Assembly (NCBI GenBank): GCA_965237785.1
Contig: OZ250159.1
Span: 186,001-250,000 of the forward strand
Length of the DNA: 64,000 bases
From: UBA6522 sp965237785
GTDB lineage: Bacteria; Pseudomonadota; Gammaproteobacteria; Steroidobacterales; Rariloculaceae
Direction of reading: 5' to 3'
Shown piece by piece: positions 54,191-62,761 of this stretch (the stretch's first letter is position 1; each line of letters opens with the position of its first letter). The notes beneath the pieces are model-generated. The model was given only the letters and a program-made list of their open reading frames with translations. It was not told where the DNA came from and made no database searches. The position numbers and the translations under genes were made by a program.

Positions 54191-54868
54191 TTATTCCGGG
54201 GCGACGACGGCGGCATCTTCCGGCGTGCAACCGTATTCGAGCAGGTCAAAATCCGAACGGGCATAGGGAATGGATACCACCAGGGGTTTGCGGTAGTTGG
54301 CCGGGTCCTGATGTGTCGTCTCAATGGTTAGCCGGTCCCCGTCGCGGCGGATGCGCTCCACCGTACGCATTCTTCGGCTCTGCGGCATCCCGGCCCACTC
54401 CGCCATGGTGGAAACGTAGCCTGGCGCAAAGTCGACGGTGTCGATGACCAGGGTGTCGCCGTCGTACCAGGCTGCCGAGCGGCCCAGCGCCGGCATGCCT
54501 TTGATTTGCGATCGTTCGGGGTCGGCGTCGTGCGGATCGGTCAGCCGTACGATTCGATCGATATCCATCCACTCGTATTGCAATCGAACGTGATCGTCAG
54601 CCTGGGTGATTCGTACCAGGACGTTCGGATTCAACCAGATCCGGGTCCAGCTCGCGCCGATGCAGTCGTACGCGGGATCGTCGCGGGTGAAATCGTAGTC
54701 ATCGAATGCTTGCTGGCCCGCCTCGGTAAATTCCCATCCGCCGAACTCGACCCCGCCACTACGGATCCAGTTCGCCGACAAATCCGGCGCCTGAGCGGCC
54801 GCGAGATTCAAAAAAAGTGGCAAGGCGAAAAGTGCTGCTGCAATCGTGAGCATGGCGCGAGCGTGCAT
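54191..54868 (-). CDS. DUF6152-associated C-terminal domain as a separate exported protein
   Basis: The start at 54868 (MHARAMLTIAAALFALPLFLNLAAAQ) gives a signal and 225 residues. The mature part matches the second domain of the long DUF6152 proteins: PAYDCIGASWTRIWLNPN, DDHVRLQYEWMDIDRIVRL, ALGRSAAWYDGDTLVIDTVDF, RMRTVERIRRDGDRLTIETTH and DLLEYGCTPE. The usual Pro-Tyr-Pro substrate-like motif is weaker. It precedes the N-domain gene, so the gene order is swapped relative to the domain order in the fused proteins. It is divergent from the MFS gene. Confidence 0.72.
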   Translation of the reverse strand: MHARAMLTIAAALFALPLFLNLAAAQAPDLSANWIRSGGVEFGGWEFTEAGQQAFDDYDFTRDDPAYDCIGASWTRIWLNPNVLVRITQADDHVRLQYEWMDIDRIVRLTDPHDADPERSQIKGMPALGRSAAWYDGDTLVIDTVDFAPGYVSTMAEWAGMPQSRRMRTVERIRRDGDRLTIETTHQDPANYRKPLVVSIPYARSDFDLLEYGCTPEDAAVVAPE

Positions 54869-55056
54869 TGACGACGGTTTAGCGTCCACAGCAGATGGTC
54901 GATGGACTACGCTCGCTAGACAATTCTTCACAGACCAGAGTCCGGCAAAAAGTCGATTTTCGGTCGATCTACGGAGCATTCGTTCTCGGTGCTCAGGTGC
55001 ATCGGCGGGACGTATAGTAAAGTATCGATATATACAGTTCCTTGGAGATATTGACG

Positions 55057-56319
55057 GTGGCCGCGCGCGACAACGAACTCATCAAGAACTGGCCAATTGT
55101 AGCGGTTACCTTCACCCTCGTCTTTTTCAGCTTTGGCGTGCCCACGTTCTCCCTGCCGTTTATCTATGAGGGCGCTGTCAACGAATTCGGCTGGAGTCGG
55201 CAGGAAGCGACCCTGTTGGCCACTGCAAAATTCGTCATCGGCGCCGCCGCGGCGCTGGTCATGGGACGGCTGCTCGACAAGTATTCGGCCAGTCCCATTG
55301 TCGTCATCGCGGCCTGTATGGGCGGTCTTGGTCTCCTGTGCATGCTCTGGGCCACCAATCTCAGCATTTACTACATCAACGGGCTGTTGCTCGGTATCGC
55401 TGCTTCCGGGGCTTCGGCCTGCATGAAGGTCGTCGTGGCCCGGGTCTTCCAGCGCCAGATGGGCACGGCGTTGGGGGTGGTATTCGGCGCGACCAGCGCA
55501 GCCGGCATCGTCGTGCCGCTGGTGGTCGCACCCTTGATGGTCGAGGTCGGCTGGCGCGCGGCGCTGGCCATCATGAGCACCGGTGTCTGGCTGGTATCGA
55601 TCCCCGCGTGGCTGCTGCTGTTCCGCCCGGGCAGCAAATACGCCGCGCGCATCGCCGTGCCGACGGACCACAAGCCCAGGGCAAGCGTCTGGAAGCACTT
55701 CAAGGGGGTCGCAGGGAAGCGAAACTTCTGGCTGATCGCGATCAGCATATTTCTCGTCGCCGCGGTGGATCAGGGAATGACTCAGAACCAGGTGCTGTTC
55801 CTGCGCGTGGACAAGGGGATCGACATCCGCAACGTCGCCTGGGCCTCAAGCTTGTTCGCCGCCGTGGGGCTGTTGTCGAAGATCGCCTGGGGCTGGGTTT
55901 ACGACAGGAAATCGGTCCGCGGCATTCAGGTCACCTACCTGATGCTCGTGGTGGCCATCGTCCTCGCCTTTCCGGTAGCGGGCGTGATGAGCATGACGGT
56001 ATTCATGGCCATGCGCGGCTTCGCCCACGGCGGGCTGATCGTCGACGTGCCGGTGTTGACCAAGCACTACTACGGTCCTCAGAATATCGGTTTGAATATG
56101 GGCATCATGGCCGTCTTCATGAATCTCGGATTTTCCGTGGGGCCACCGTTGCTGGCCCGTTTCGCCGACACCCAGGGCACCTACTACAACGGGTTCATAT
56201 TGTTCGCGGTGATCGCACTTGTGGCGGCCGCAATGCTTACGCCGATTCGACCGCGTTTCTGGGAGCCGCCGGCAAGACGGGACAAGATGGTGGGGCTGCC
56301 GGCGCGCGCCGCGCGGTGA
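55057..56319 (+). CDS. Major facilitator superfamily transporter
   Basis: 420 residues from GTG 55057 (MAARDNELIKNWPIV), with GGAG about 9 bases upstream. Twelve transmembrane helices are visible, with the MFS loop-2 motif GRLLDKYSASP and a second-half AWGWVYDRKSV. The layout (FIYEGAVNEFGWSRQEATLL, then a long central loop) resembles the monocarboxylate/oxalate-formate antiporter branch. It would move an organic acid across the inner membrane. Its TGA overlaps the GTG of the following DUF6152 gene, linking carrier, DUF6152 protein and PQQ dehydrogenase in one operon. Confidence 0.9.
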   Translation: MAARDNELIKNWPIVAVTFTLVFFSFGVPTFSLPFIYEGAVNEFGWSRQEATLLATAKFVIGAAAALVMGRLLDKYSASPIVVIAACMGGLGLLCMLWATNLSIYYINGLLLGIAASGASACMKVVVARVFQRQMGTALGVVFGATSAAGIVVPLVVAPLMVEVGWRAALAIMSTGVWLVSIPAWLLLFRPGSKYAARIAVPTDHKPRASVWKHFKGVAGKRNFWLIAISIFLVAAVDQGMTQNQVLFLRVDKGIDIRNVAWASSLFAAVGLLSKIAWGWVYDRKSVRGIQVTYLMLVVAIVLAFPVAGVMSMTVFMAMRGFAHGGLIVDVPVLTKHYYGPQNIGLNMGIMAVFMNLGFSVGPPLLARFADTQGTYYNGFILFAVIALVAAAMLTPIRPRFWEPPARRDKMVGLPARAAR

Positions 56320-57338
56320 GCATCGTGAAGCGTCGGCATTTCTTCTGCGTGATTCTGGGTGTGGTGGCGAGCGCCGCTTCCGCCCACCATTCAACCCGCG
56401 TGTTCTACGACTATGACGACGATCTGGAAATAACAGGGGAGATCACCTGGGTGCTCTGGAAGAACCCCCACGTACGCTTCAACCTGTTGCGCCTTGACGA
56501 GGCAGGCAACGAGGAAGTCTGGGAACTGGAGGCCGGTTCCGTGAACACGCTGGACCGGGTCGGCATCGGCGAAGACACGCTGAACGTGGGCGATACGGTT
56601 CGGGTCGCCGGTCCACCCTCGCGCCACGGTCTGAATACCATCTACGTCGGCAACGTGCTATTCGACGACGGGCGCGAGGTTTCGCTGCAGGGCAATCAGC
56701 GGCTGCGCTGGACGAGCGCGCCCGCGGCTGCTTCCGCGGAGCGTGATGTGGCACAGCAGCAGGTCGAGAACGCGGCGGACCTCGAGGGAATCTTTCGGGT
56801 CTGGAGTCGCGACTACCGTGGCGATACCGATTCGCTGCCCTTCAGGGCGGCCGCTGTGGCTGCGCGCGAGTCATGGGACCCCATCGTCGAGGATCCGGCA
56901 CTGCGTTGCATTCCGCCCGGAATGCCGGTCGCCATGGATAATCCATATCCCGTCGCCTTTGCTCGTGAGGGCGACGACATCATCTTTCGCCTGGAAGAAT
57001 GGGATGGCGTTCGCACCTTCCACATGGGGAGCGACGCGGCGGTTGCAGATAGTCCGCGCACACCCATGGGCTATTCGGTCGGGCGCTGGGAGGGCGATGT
57101 CCTTGTCGTGTCCACAACCCACATCGATTACCCCTATTTCGGCAGTGACGGATCGCCCCAGGGCGATGCGGTGGAAATCGTGGAACGCTTCAGCGTGAGC
57201 GACGACGAAAGTCGTCTGGACTACCATGTCACCGTCACCGACGAGGAGACCTTTACCGGCCCAGCGGTCATGACCCAACATTACGTCTGGGATCCGGGCG
57301 AGGAAATCAAGCGCTACGAATGTACGTTGCCGGAGTAG
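56316..57338 (+). CDS. DUF6152 family two-domain periplasmic protein
   Basis: The GTG at 56316 overlaps the MFS stop (an alternative start is 56325); 340 residues. The signal ends SAASAHH. Domain one shows YDYDDDLEITGEITWVLW, KNPHVRFNLLRLD and SVNTLDRVGIG; domain two shows NPYPVAFAREGDDIIFRLEE, VRTFHM, GYSVGRWEGDVLVVSTTH and a final RYECTLPE. It is placed between an MFS carrier and a PQQ dehydrogenase and likely acts with the dehydrogenase in the periplasm. Unknown function. Confidence 0.86.
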   Translation: MSIVKRRHFFCVILGVVASAASAHHSTRVFYDYDDDLEITGEITWVLWKNPHVRFNLLRLDEAGNEEVWELEAGSVNTLDRVGIGEDTLNVGDTVRVAGPPSRHGLNTIYVGNVLFDDGREVSLQGNQRLRWTSAPAAASAERDVAQQQVENAADLEGIFRVWSRDYRGDTDSLPFRAAAVAARESWDPIVEDPALRCIPPGMPVAMDNPYPVAFAREGDDIIFRLEEWDGVRTFHMGSDAAVADSPRTPMGYSVGRWEGDVLVVSTTHIDYPYFGSDGSPQGDAVEIVERFSVSDDESRLDYHVTVTDEETFTGPAVMTQHYVWDPGEEIKRYECTLPE

Positions 57339-57422
57339 GTCGGGACTGCGTTGCAGTACTCCGTCCCGGCTGTTTGTCGTCATTTCGAGCGACAATGGAG
57401 CGAAAACCCTGATGGAGGAGAT

Positions 57423-59456
57423 GTGCTGATTCGACTACTTGTAATCATTGCGCTCGTGGCCGGGCCGGTGGCCGTCGCGGCGCAAGAGAATTTTTCATCG
57501 GCTGAACTCACCCGACTGCCCACGCATTCGTGGCTTACCAACGGCGGCGATCTCTACAATCGGCGCTACTCACCGCTCACCGGGATCAACCGGGACAACG
57601 TGGCGGGGCTCAAGGGCGTGTGGCGAACGCAGCTTGGCGGCTCGGGTGTCGGTTCCCAGTATTCCGGCGAAGCCGAGCCCATCGTCTACGAAGGGTTGCT
57701 CTACATCGTCACCGGGGCCAACGACACCTTCGCCATCGACCTCGATAGCGGCGAGATCGCGTGGAGCTACGAGGCCGATCTCGACCCCGATATCTCAACC
57801 ATCTGCTGCGGTTGGACCAGCCGCGGGGTAGGATTGGGCGAAGGCAAGGTCTATGTAGGTCAGCTCGATGGCAAGCTCGTGGCGCTCGACCGGCACACGG
57901 GCGAGGCGGTATGGACGACGCAGGCCGAACGCTGGCAGGACGGCTTGACGATCACCAGCGCGCCGCTCTACTACGACGGCCTCGTGATCACCGGGTTTGC
58001 GGGCGCGGAGTACGGTGTTCGCGGGCGCGTCAAGGCCTACGACGCCGACGATGGATCCCTCGTCTGGACCTTTTACACCGTGCCCGGTCCGGGCGAGATC
58101 GGCCACGATACCTGGCCCGCGGACAACGAGGTCTGGAAGTACGGCGGCGCGACAGTGTGGCAAACACCCGCGGTGGATCCGGAGCTGGGCCTGCTGTACT
58201 TCGCCACCGGCAACCCCGGTCCGGATTTCAACGGTGCGATACGCGCCGGCGACAATCTCTTCTCGGTTTCGATCGTCGCCGTGGACGTGGCCACGGGCGA
58301 GTACCGCTGGCACTTTCAGCAGGTTCGCCACGACATCTGGGACTTTGACGCCGCGAATCCGGTGGTCTTGTTCGATGTGGAAATCGAGGGCGCCACTCGC
58401 AAGGCTGTCGCCGAGGTGAACAAGAACGGTTACGTTTTCGTGCTCGACCGGATCACGGGTGAACCGCTGCTGGGAATCGACGAGCGACCCGTGCCACAGG
58501 AACCTCGCCAGGCTACCGCGGCGACGCAACCCATTCCCCGCGGCGAGCCGGTGGCGCCGCTCACGATCGATGTGCCCCCGGAGGGCTTCACCCTTCCATA
58601 CGATGAGCATGTTTATGTTCCGTTCTGGACTGAGCGCGTCGTCGGCAAGCGCAGCGGCGCCAACTGGCCGCCGAGTTCCTACGATCCCGAGCGCCAGGTG
58701 CTATTCGTCTGCGCCAGCGAGCGGCTATCGTTTTACCTGGTCGATGAAGATGAAACCGCGTCTCCTCAAGGTGGCGAGCGTTACATGGGCGGCCGTTTCG
58801 GCGGCGTGGGCGGCATGCCCAGCACGGGTATTCTCGCGGCCATGGACATGACCACCAATACCGCTGTCTGGCGGCAGCGCTGGGCGGACCGCTGCTATAG
58901 CGGTTCCGTGGCCACGGCCGGTGGGCTGCTGTTTGTGGGACGTAGCGACGGCCGCTTCATGGCGCTGGACTCCGATACCGGCATGGCGCTCTGGGAATTC
59001 CAGACCGGAGCCGGCGTCAACACCACGCCCGCGATCTTCGAATATAAGGGCGAAGCGCATGTGGCGATCTTCTCCGCGGGCAATGCGTTCGCCGGTTCAC
59101 CGCGCGGCGACAGCGTTTGGCTGTTTTCCCTTAACGGATCCCTGGATCCGGTGCCGGCGCCTCCGCCGGGGTCCGGAGGTCGCGGCGGGATGGGCGTGGC
59201 GGCCCGTTCTCCCATCGGTTTTCCAAATATCGACAACGGCGAGACGCTCTATGCGCGCACGTGCGATCTCTGTCACGGCCCGGATGGTCAGGGCGGCCAC
59301 GCCGAGGGGGCCCCGCTATTGCCCGGCAAGACGTTGGTGGAGGTGGTGGGAATCGTGACCGCAGGGCAAAACACCATGCCCGGATTCGGTGCGTCGTTGT
59401 CGGTGAACGATATCCGGGATGTGAGCGCCTACGCGATCGGACTGGTGGATGAGTAG
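57423..59456 (+). CDS. PQQ-dependent quinohemoprotein dehydrogenase with C-terminal cytochrome c domain
   Basis: The GTG at 57423, close after GGAGGAG, gives 677 residues: signal (LVIIALVAGPVAVAAQ), eight-bladed PQQ propeller (about 25-570) and a cytochrome c domain (about 595-677). PQQ-enzyme features are GGDLYNRRYSPL, the vicinal Cys pair TICCGWTSRG, the active-site Asp context HDIWDFDAANPVVL and repeated W-motifs (GEIAWSYEA, GEAVWTTQ, ALWEFQTGAGVNTTP). The heme motif is CDLCHGPDGQGG with a later Met (NTMPGFG). It oxidises an alcohol or aldehyde in the periplasm and passes electrons to its heme domain. It is the end of the MFS/DUF6152 operon. Confidence 0.93.
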   Translation: MLIRLLVIIALVAGPVAVAAQENFSSAELTRLPTHSWLTNGGDLYNRRYSPLTGINRDNVAGLKGVWRTQLGGSGVGSQYSGEAEPIVYEGLLYIVTGANDTFAIDLDSGEIAWSYEADLDPDISTICCGWTSRGVGLGEGKVYVGQLDGKLVALDRHTGEAVWTTQAERWQDGLTITSAPLYYDGLVITGFAGAEYGVRGRVKAYDADDGSLVWTFYTVPGPGEIGHDTWPADNEVWKYGGATVWQTPAVDPELGLLYFATGNPGPDFNGAIRAGDNLFSVSIVAVDVATGEYRWHFQQVRHDIWDFDAANPVVLFDVEIEGATRKAVAEVNKNGYVFVLDRITGEPLLGIDERPVPQEPRQATAATQPIPRGEPVAPLTIDVPPEGFTLPYDEHVYVPFWTERVVGKRSGANWPPSSYDPERQVLFVCASERLSFYLVDEDETASPQGGERYMGGRFGGVGGMPSTGILAAMDMTTNTAVWRQRWADRCYSGSVATAGGLLFVGRSDGRFMALDSDTGMALWEFQTGAGVNTTPAIFEYKGEAHVAIFSAGNAFAGSPRGDSVWLFSLNGSLDPVPAPPPGSGGRGGMGVAARSPIGFPNIDNGETLYARTCDLCHGPDGQGGHAEGAPLLPGKTLVEVVGIVTAGQNTMPGFGASLSVNDIRDVSAYAIGLVDE

Positions 59457-59766
59457 CTCCGCCGTTCTCGCCGCGACGCCGGGCTCTTGCCACGGGCTGC
59501 CAGGTGTCGCGGGCATCGTGTTGTTGACTCTTGCGTCCATGATTCCGCCGCCGGAAATTGCCCGCCATTCGATTCGAAGAACATCAAGGAAGTAGTCGGC
59601 GAGGACAACTTCTTCAACGGAGTGGCGAACAGCCGCAGTGCCGTAATCGCCGTCTGCGATATATGACGAACTCCCCGATTCCCGTATCCGCAAGATTTTC
59701 ATTTGTGGGGAATTCGCAATGATTCGAGGCGTTGCCTGCGAGTCTCGGCGGGACTAAGATGGACTC
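59457..59766. other. Spacer after the PQQ dehydrogenase
   Basis: About 310 bases with no recognisable gene. One plus-strand frame near 59560-59665 reads DSKNIKEVVGEDNFFNGV before a stop, which may be the tail of an unidentified decayed gene, but no family could be named. No clear terminator hairpin with a T-tract was seen. Confidence 0.3.
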
Positions 59767-60009
59767 ATGACCGAGGCGATCGCATTCGATACCCATCGGT
59801 TCGTCAAGAACCTGACCTCCGGCGGCTTCACCGAGAAGCAGGCCGAAGTCCTGGCTGACGAACAGGTTCGGTTGCTCAACGGCAATTTGGCTACCAAGAC
59901 CGACATCGAGAGGGTCAAGGCCGATATATTGAAATGGATGGTGACAGCGATGACTGCCCAGACCGGATTGATCGCTGGGTTGATCGTGGGTCTGGTCCGG
60001 TTTTTCTGA
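59767..60009 (+). CDS. Small coiled-coil protein with C-terminal membrane helix
   Basis: 80 residues: FDTHRFVKNLTSGGFTEKQAEVLADEQVRLLN, then NLATKTDIERVKADILKW and a hydrophobic C-terminal helix (AQTGLIAGLIVGLVRFF). This matches the DUF1640/CCDC90-like small bacterial proteins, often encoded near toxin or mobile genes, with a helical hairpin and one tail-anchored membrane segment. The role is unknown. The start codon ATG 59767 has only a weak ribosome site. Confidence 0.75.
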   Translation: MTEAIAFDTHRFVKNLTSGGFTEKQAEVLADEQVRLLNGNLATKTDIERVKADILKWMVTAMTAQTGLIAGLIVGLVRFF

Positions 60010-60032
60010 CTACGCTGGGTCCGCGCGGTTCA

Positions 60033-60180
60033 TTACCGCTCAATAACATCGGCGTTGTAGACGACTTCACCGCCGACGACCGTCAGTACCGGCGCCGATC
60101 GCCACCAAACCTCACCGGATTTCGGGGGCGCAAGGGCACGTCGGTCTTCTTCGATGAGGCGATCATCAGCCTTGAGGATT
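60033..60180 (-). pseudogene. Amidohydrolase C-terminal remnant
   Basis: The minus strand reads ADDRLIEEDRRALAPPKSGE, then VLTVVGGEVVYNADVIER and TAA at 60033. VLTVVGGEVVY is the usual C-terminal strand of amidohydrolases of the YtcJ/dihydroorotase type. Nothing upstream supports a full domain; it is overwritten by the cytochrome c peroxidase gene on the other strand. It is a third trace of amidohydrolase genes in this decayed end of the window. Confidence 0.45.
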
Positions 60181-60260
60181 CTTGACTGACACTCGGCGGA
60201 AGGGGTTCTACCCTTGGACTCGGAAGGCGCATACGCCCATCGGAGCCGAGGGACCCTGCC

Positions 60261-61520
60261 ATGAAGAGAATCTTCCCCACGTTCATGACGTTGGCCGCTG
60301 TCGTTGTCCTGGTATTCGGTTTCGCGGAGCTGAGTGAAGGGCAGCGGGACGGCAGAGACAGAGACCGAGACCGCGACAGGGATCGCTTCGAAGGGCCCAT
60401 CGATGACTTCCCGCTCACGGCCCTGCCCCAGGATATTGCCGCGCCGCCGGACAATCCCCAGACCCCGGAGAAGGTGGCGCTGGGGAGGCTGCTTTTCTGG
60501 GATCCGATCCTCTCCGGAAACCAGCAGGTCGCGTGCGCCACCTGCCATCATCCGAGTTTCGGATACGCCGAGGACCTGGACCTCTCCATCGGCGTCGACG
60601 GAGCCGGACTTGGCAGCGCCCGCCGTTTCGTGTCTCCGTCTTCGATTCCCCTGGTCAAGCGCAACAGCCAGACGGTTCTGAACACGGGTTACAACGGTAT
60701 CGATCTTGAGGGCGGGTACGACCCCGCGACGGCGCCGATGTTCTGGGACGTTCGTGCTCAGGGACTCGAGGCGCAGGCGCTGTTGCCGATCCTCACGTTC
60801 GAGGAAATGCGGGGGCATGCCTACCCCGAGGAAGACGCCGTCGACACCGTCGTCGCGCGCCTTCAGGCTATCCCCGAATATCGCTCACTATTTGCCGACG
60901 TATTCGAAGGCGATGACACCGTGAGCGCCGAGAATCTCGGCAAGGCGCTGGCGGCCTTTCAACGCAGCCTGATCGCGAACAATTCACCCTACGATCGCTA
61001 CATGCGGGGCGAAACCAACGCCATGACCCGTCTGCAGATTCGGGGTATGCGGCAATTCGAGCGGGTGGGTTGCATCAACTGCCACAATGGCCCGATGTTT
61101 TCCGACTTCAAGCTCCACGTACTGGGCATTCGAGATAATCGGCAACTTCCAGAATCGGACTCCGGAGCCATCGATCAGCCTTACGCTTTTCGAACGCCTT
61201 CGCTGCGAAACCTGGCATATACGGCGCCCTATATGCACAACGGTCTGTTCCGGACGCTCGAGGATGTCGTCGAGTTCTATGACGATGTCGGGGATCGCAA
61301 TGAGAGGAACGTGAACCTGGCACGAAATCAGATGGATCCGCTCACCCGGACCCTGGGGCACGGCGGACGCGCCCGCGGGGGCGGGGAAAAGCGCCCCGGC
61401 CCGCCGCGGCGAACCGGAGCGCCGGTTGGGGTAGCCTTGGTAGTTACAACACAAACCAGGAGCCCGAACCATGCAGATCAAATCCCTGCGCACCAAATCC
61501 TACCGCAGCTTCAAGGTTGA
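60261..61520 (+). CDS. Diheme cytochrome c peroxidase/MauG family protein, C-terminus replaced
   Basis: 419 residues by the open frame. Signal-like start (MKRIFPTFMTLAAVVVLVFG), then a low-complexity DGRDRDRDRDRDRF stretch (about 30-43) and the CcpA/MauG domains. Heme motifs are CATCHHPSFGYAED (about residues 92-105) and CINCHNGPMFSDF (about 273-285); the distal segment YTAPYMHNGLFRTLEDVVEFY is intact. After NQMDPLTRTLG (about 61357) the family sequence stops and a GC-rich tail follows up to 61520 that overlaps an IS remnant, so the normal last 30-40 residues are lost. It may still fold, since hemes and active site are present. Role: H2O2 removal or oxidation of a periplasmic substrate. Confidence 0.82.
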   Translation: MKRIFPTFMTLAAVVVLVFGFAELSEGQRDGRDRDRDRDRDRFEGPIDDFPLTALPQDIAAPPDNPQTPEKVALGRLLFWDPILSGNQQVACATCHHPSFGYAEDLDLSIGVDGAGLGSARRFVSPSSIPLVKRNSQTVLNTGYNGIDLEGGYDPATAPMFWDVRAQGLEAQALLPILTFEEMRGHAYPEEDAVDTVVARLQAIPEYRSLFADVFEGDDTVSAENLGKALAAFQRSLIANNSPYDRYMRGETNAMTRLQIRGMRQFERVGCINCHNGPMFSDFKLHVLGIRDNRQLPESDSGAIDQPYAFRTPSLRNLAYTAPYMHNGLFRTLEDVVEFYDDVGDRNERNVNLARNQMDPLTRTLGHGGRARGGGEKRPGPPRRTGAPVGVALVVTTQTRSPNHADQIPAHQILPQLQG

Positions 61521-61550
61521 CGATACAACGCCCGCCGATGCCCTCGAGCG
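61358..61550 (+). mobile_element. Insertion-sequence left end with transposase start
   Basis: At ATG 61471 the plus strand reads MQIKSLRTKSYRSFKVDD, then ADALERL, which is the well-known N-terminus of IS481-type transposases. It breaks off near 61550 where an amidohydrolase sequence on the minus strand begins. The preceding 110 bases, which replace the end of the peroxidase gene, probably belong to the same element. The rest of the transposase and the right end are deleted. Confidence 0.6.
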
Positions 61551-61945
61551 GCTCGGCGGCCAGCTCGGGGTGCTGCAACGCCACTGACGTCAGCGCGACG
61601 AACCGGTCCGGATGGGCCGCGACCCACTCCGCGATCCCGTCGTCCTGCGCTCTGATGATGTCGCGCGCCAGCTCCGGATCCGCCCGGTACCACCAGTACT
61701 GGTTTGCGCTCAGCACCTGGATGTCGATGCCCCGCTCGTTAAGCGCGTCGATCCGGTGCGGGCCCAGAATCCGATTCTGAGACATCTCGCGCTCGAGATC
61801 GGTGCCGCCTTCGACCGGTAGCAGCGCGAACATTATGAGGAATTCGTAACGGTCGAGTTCCCTCGCTGTGGTGACGGCCTGCTCCAGATCGAGACACCCC
61901 ACGCTTCGGGGTCCGCCCTCGCGAGCGATCCAATCTCGCCCTTGA
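61551..61945 (-). pseudogene. Amidohydrolase internal fragment
   Basis: The minus strand reads DRYEFLIMFALLPVEGGTD, REMSQNRILGPHRIDALNER, IDIQVLSANQYWWYRADPE, IIRAQDDGIAEWVAAHPDRF and VALTSVALQHPELAAEPLE. This is the N-terminal half of an amidohydrolase related to aminocarboxymuconate-semialdehyde decarboxylase, of the same group as the remnants at 20000 and 62385. It ends abruptly at the IS fragment near 61550 and its start is not recognisable. Non-functional. Confidence 0.68.
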
Positions 61946-62070
61946 TACCTCGAAAACACCAGAATCAGGTGCCTATAGGTAGATTGAGGACTATTACGAG
62001 TCCGTGTGGGGTGTACACTTCTACACCATGAGCCAGCCAGGCCCGAGGCAGTGACCAGGGACACGAGAAG

Positions 62071-62241
62071 ATGAGTCCGGAACTTATTTCAATTCTTGGT
62101 GTAGGCATCACGCTCGCTGCATTCTTGTGGAGCGTGCAGAAATCAGTGCATAGCGATATCGCCGACCTGCGCGAACGCATGGCTCGTCTGGAAGGCCTTC
62201 TGGAAGGATTTACCAGGGCCAAAGGTTATTCTGAATCCTAG
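62071..62241 (+). CDS. Small membrane protein with coiled-coil tail
   Basis: A 56-residue frame from ATG 62071 to TAG 62239: an N-terminal membrane helix (LISILGVGITLAAFLWSV) followed by a charged amphipathic helix (DLRERMARLEGLLEGFTRA). Short proteins of this exact layout (MxPELISILGVG... LRERMARLEGLLEGL) recur in GC-rich bacteria, which supports it as a real gene although it is short. It resembles the 80-residue protein at 59767 in the order helix/coil but not in sequence. The function is unknown. Confidence 0.65.
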   Translation: MSPELISILGVGITLAAFLWSVQKSVHSDIADLRERMARLEGLLEGFTRAKGYSES

Positions 62242-62384
62242 CCCTTTCTCGGATTCCCTTGTCGCTGCCCGCACCGCCGTGCATGAGTACCTCTTCGACC
62301 CGCTGACTGCCGGCGCATACATCGGACAACAAAATCGTGCAAGAATGCGGGCACACTAACCTGACAGGCAGGAGGGCCGAAAAA

Positions 62385-62743
62385 TGTCCGATCTGATCAG
62401 CAGGCGGCGCCGCTCCCTATATCGCGGCGCGCCTTGACGACCAGGCTGTCCGCAATACGCCCGAGGTATTGGAGCGGGCACCGGAAGGCATCCTGCATTA
62501 CATGAAGACACTTTATTACGGCACGGCTCAATCAGCGTCGCCGTATTCCCTGGCTGCGCTCCTCAAGCTGGTTGATTCATCTAAGGTAGTATTCGGCACT
62601 GACTTGCCGATTTCGTCGCCGTCGTTAGTCTCACAGTCCGACACGGTGCTGCAAACTCTCCCGAACTAAGCCAGGAAGACATCGTACTAATCGAACGGGA
62701 TAACGCCGCGCGCCTATTCCCGCGTCTTCGCCAAAATCAGTAA
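62385..62743 (+). pseudogene. Amidohydrolase gene with centre deleted and frameshift
   Basis: AGGAGG at 62370-62375 precedes ATG 62385 (MSDLISRRR), which looks like a Tat-type leader start. The frame then jumps to AGGAAPYIAARLDDQAV, RAPEGILHYMKTLYYGTAQS and VVFGTDLPISSPSLV, the C-terminal third of an amidohydrolase with the conserved FGTD. Near 62666 one base is missing, and the tail LSQEDIVLIERDNAARLFPR continues in another frame to TAA 62741. Roughly 230 codons are absent between leader and AGGA. It is a decayed copy. Confidence 0.72.
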
Positions 62744-62761
62744 AGTCCGGCGGTTAGTCGG

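Noticed and set aside
55338..56315. Long frame upstream of the last DUF6152 gene
   Set aside because: It overlaps the whole MFS gene in another frame and has no family similarity; the DUF6152 start with signal peptide is at 56316.
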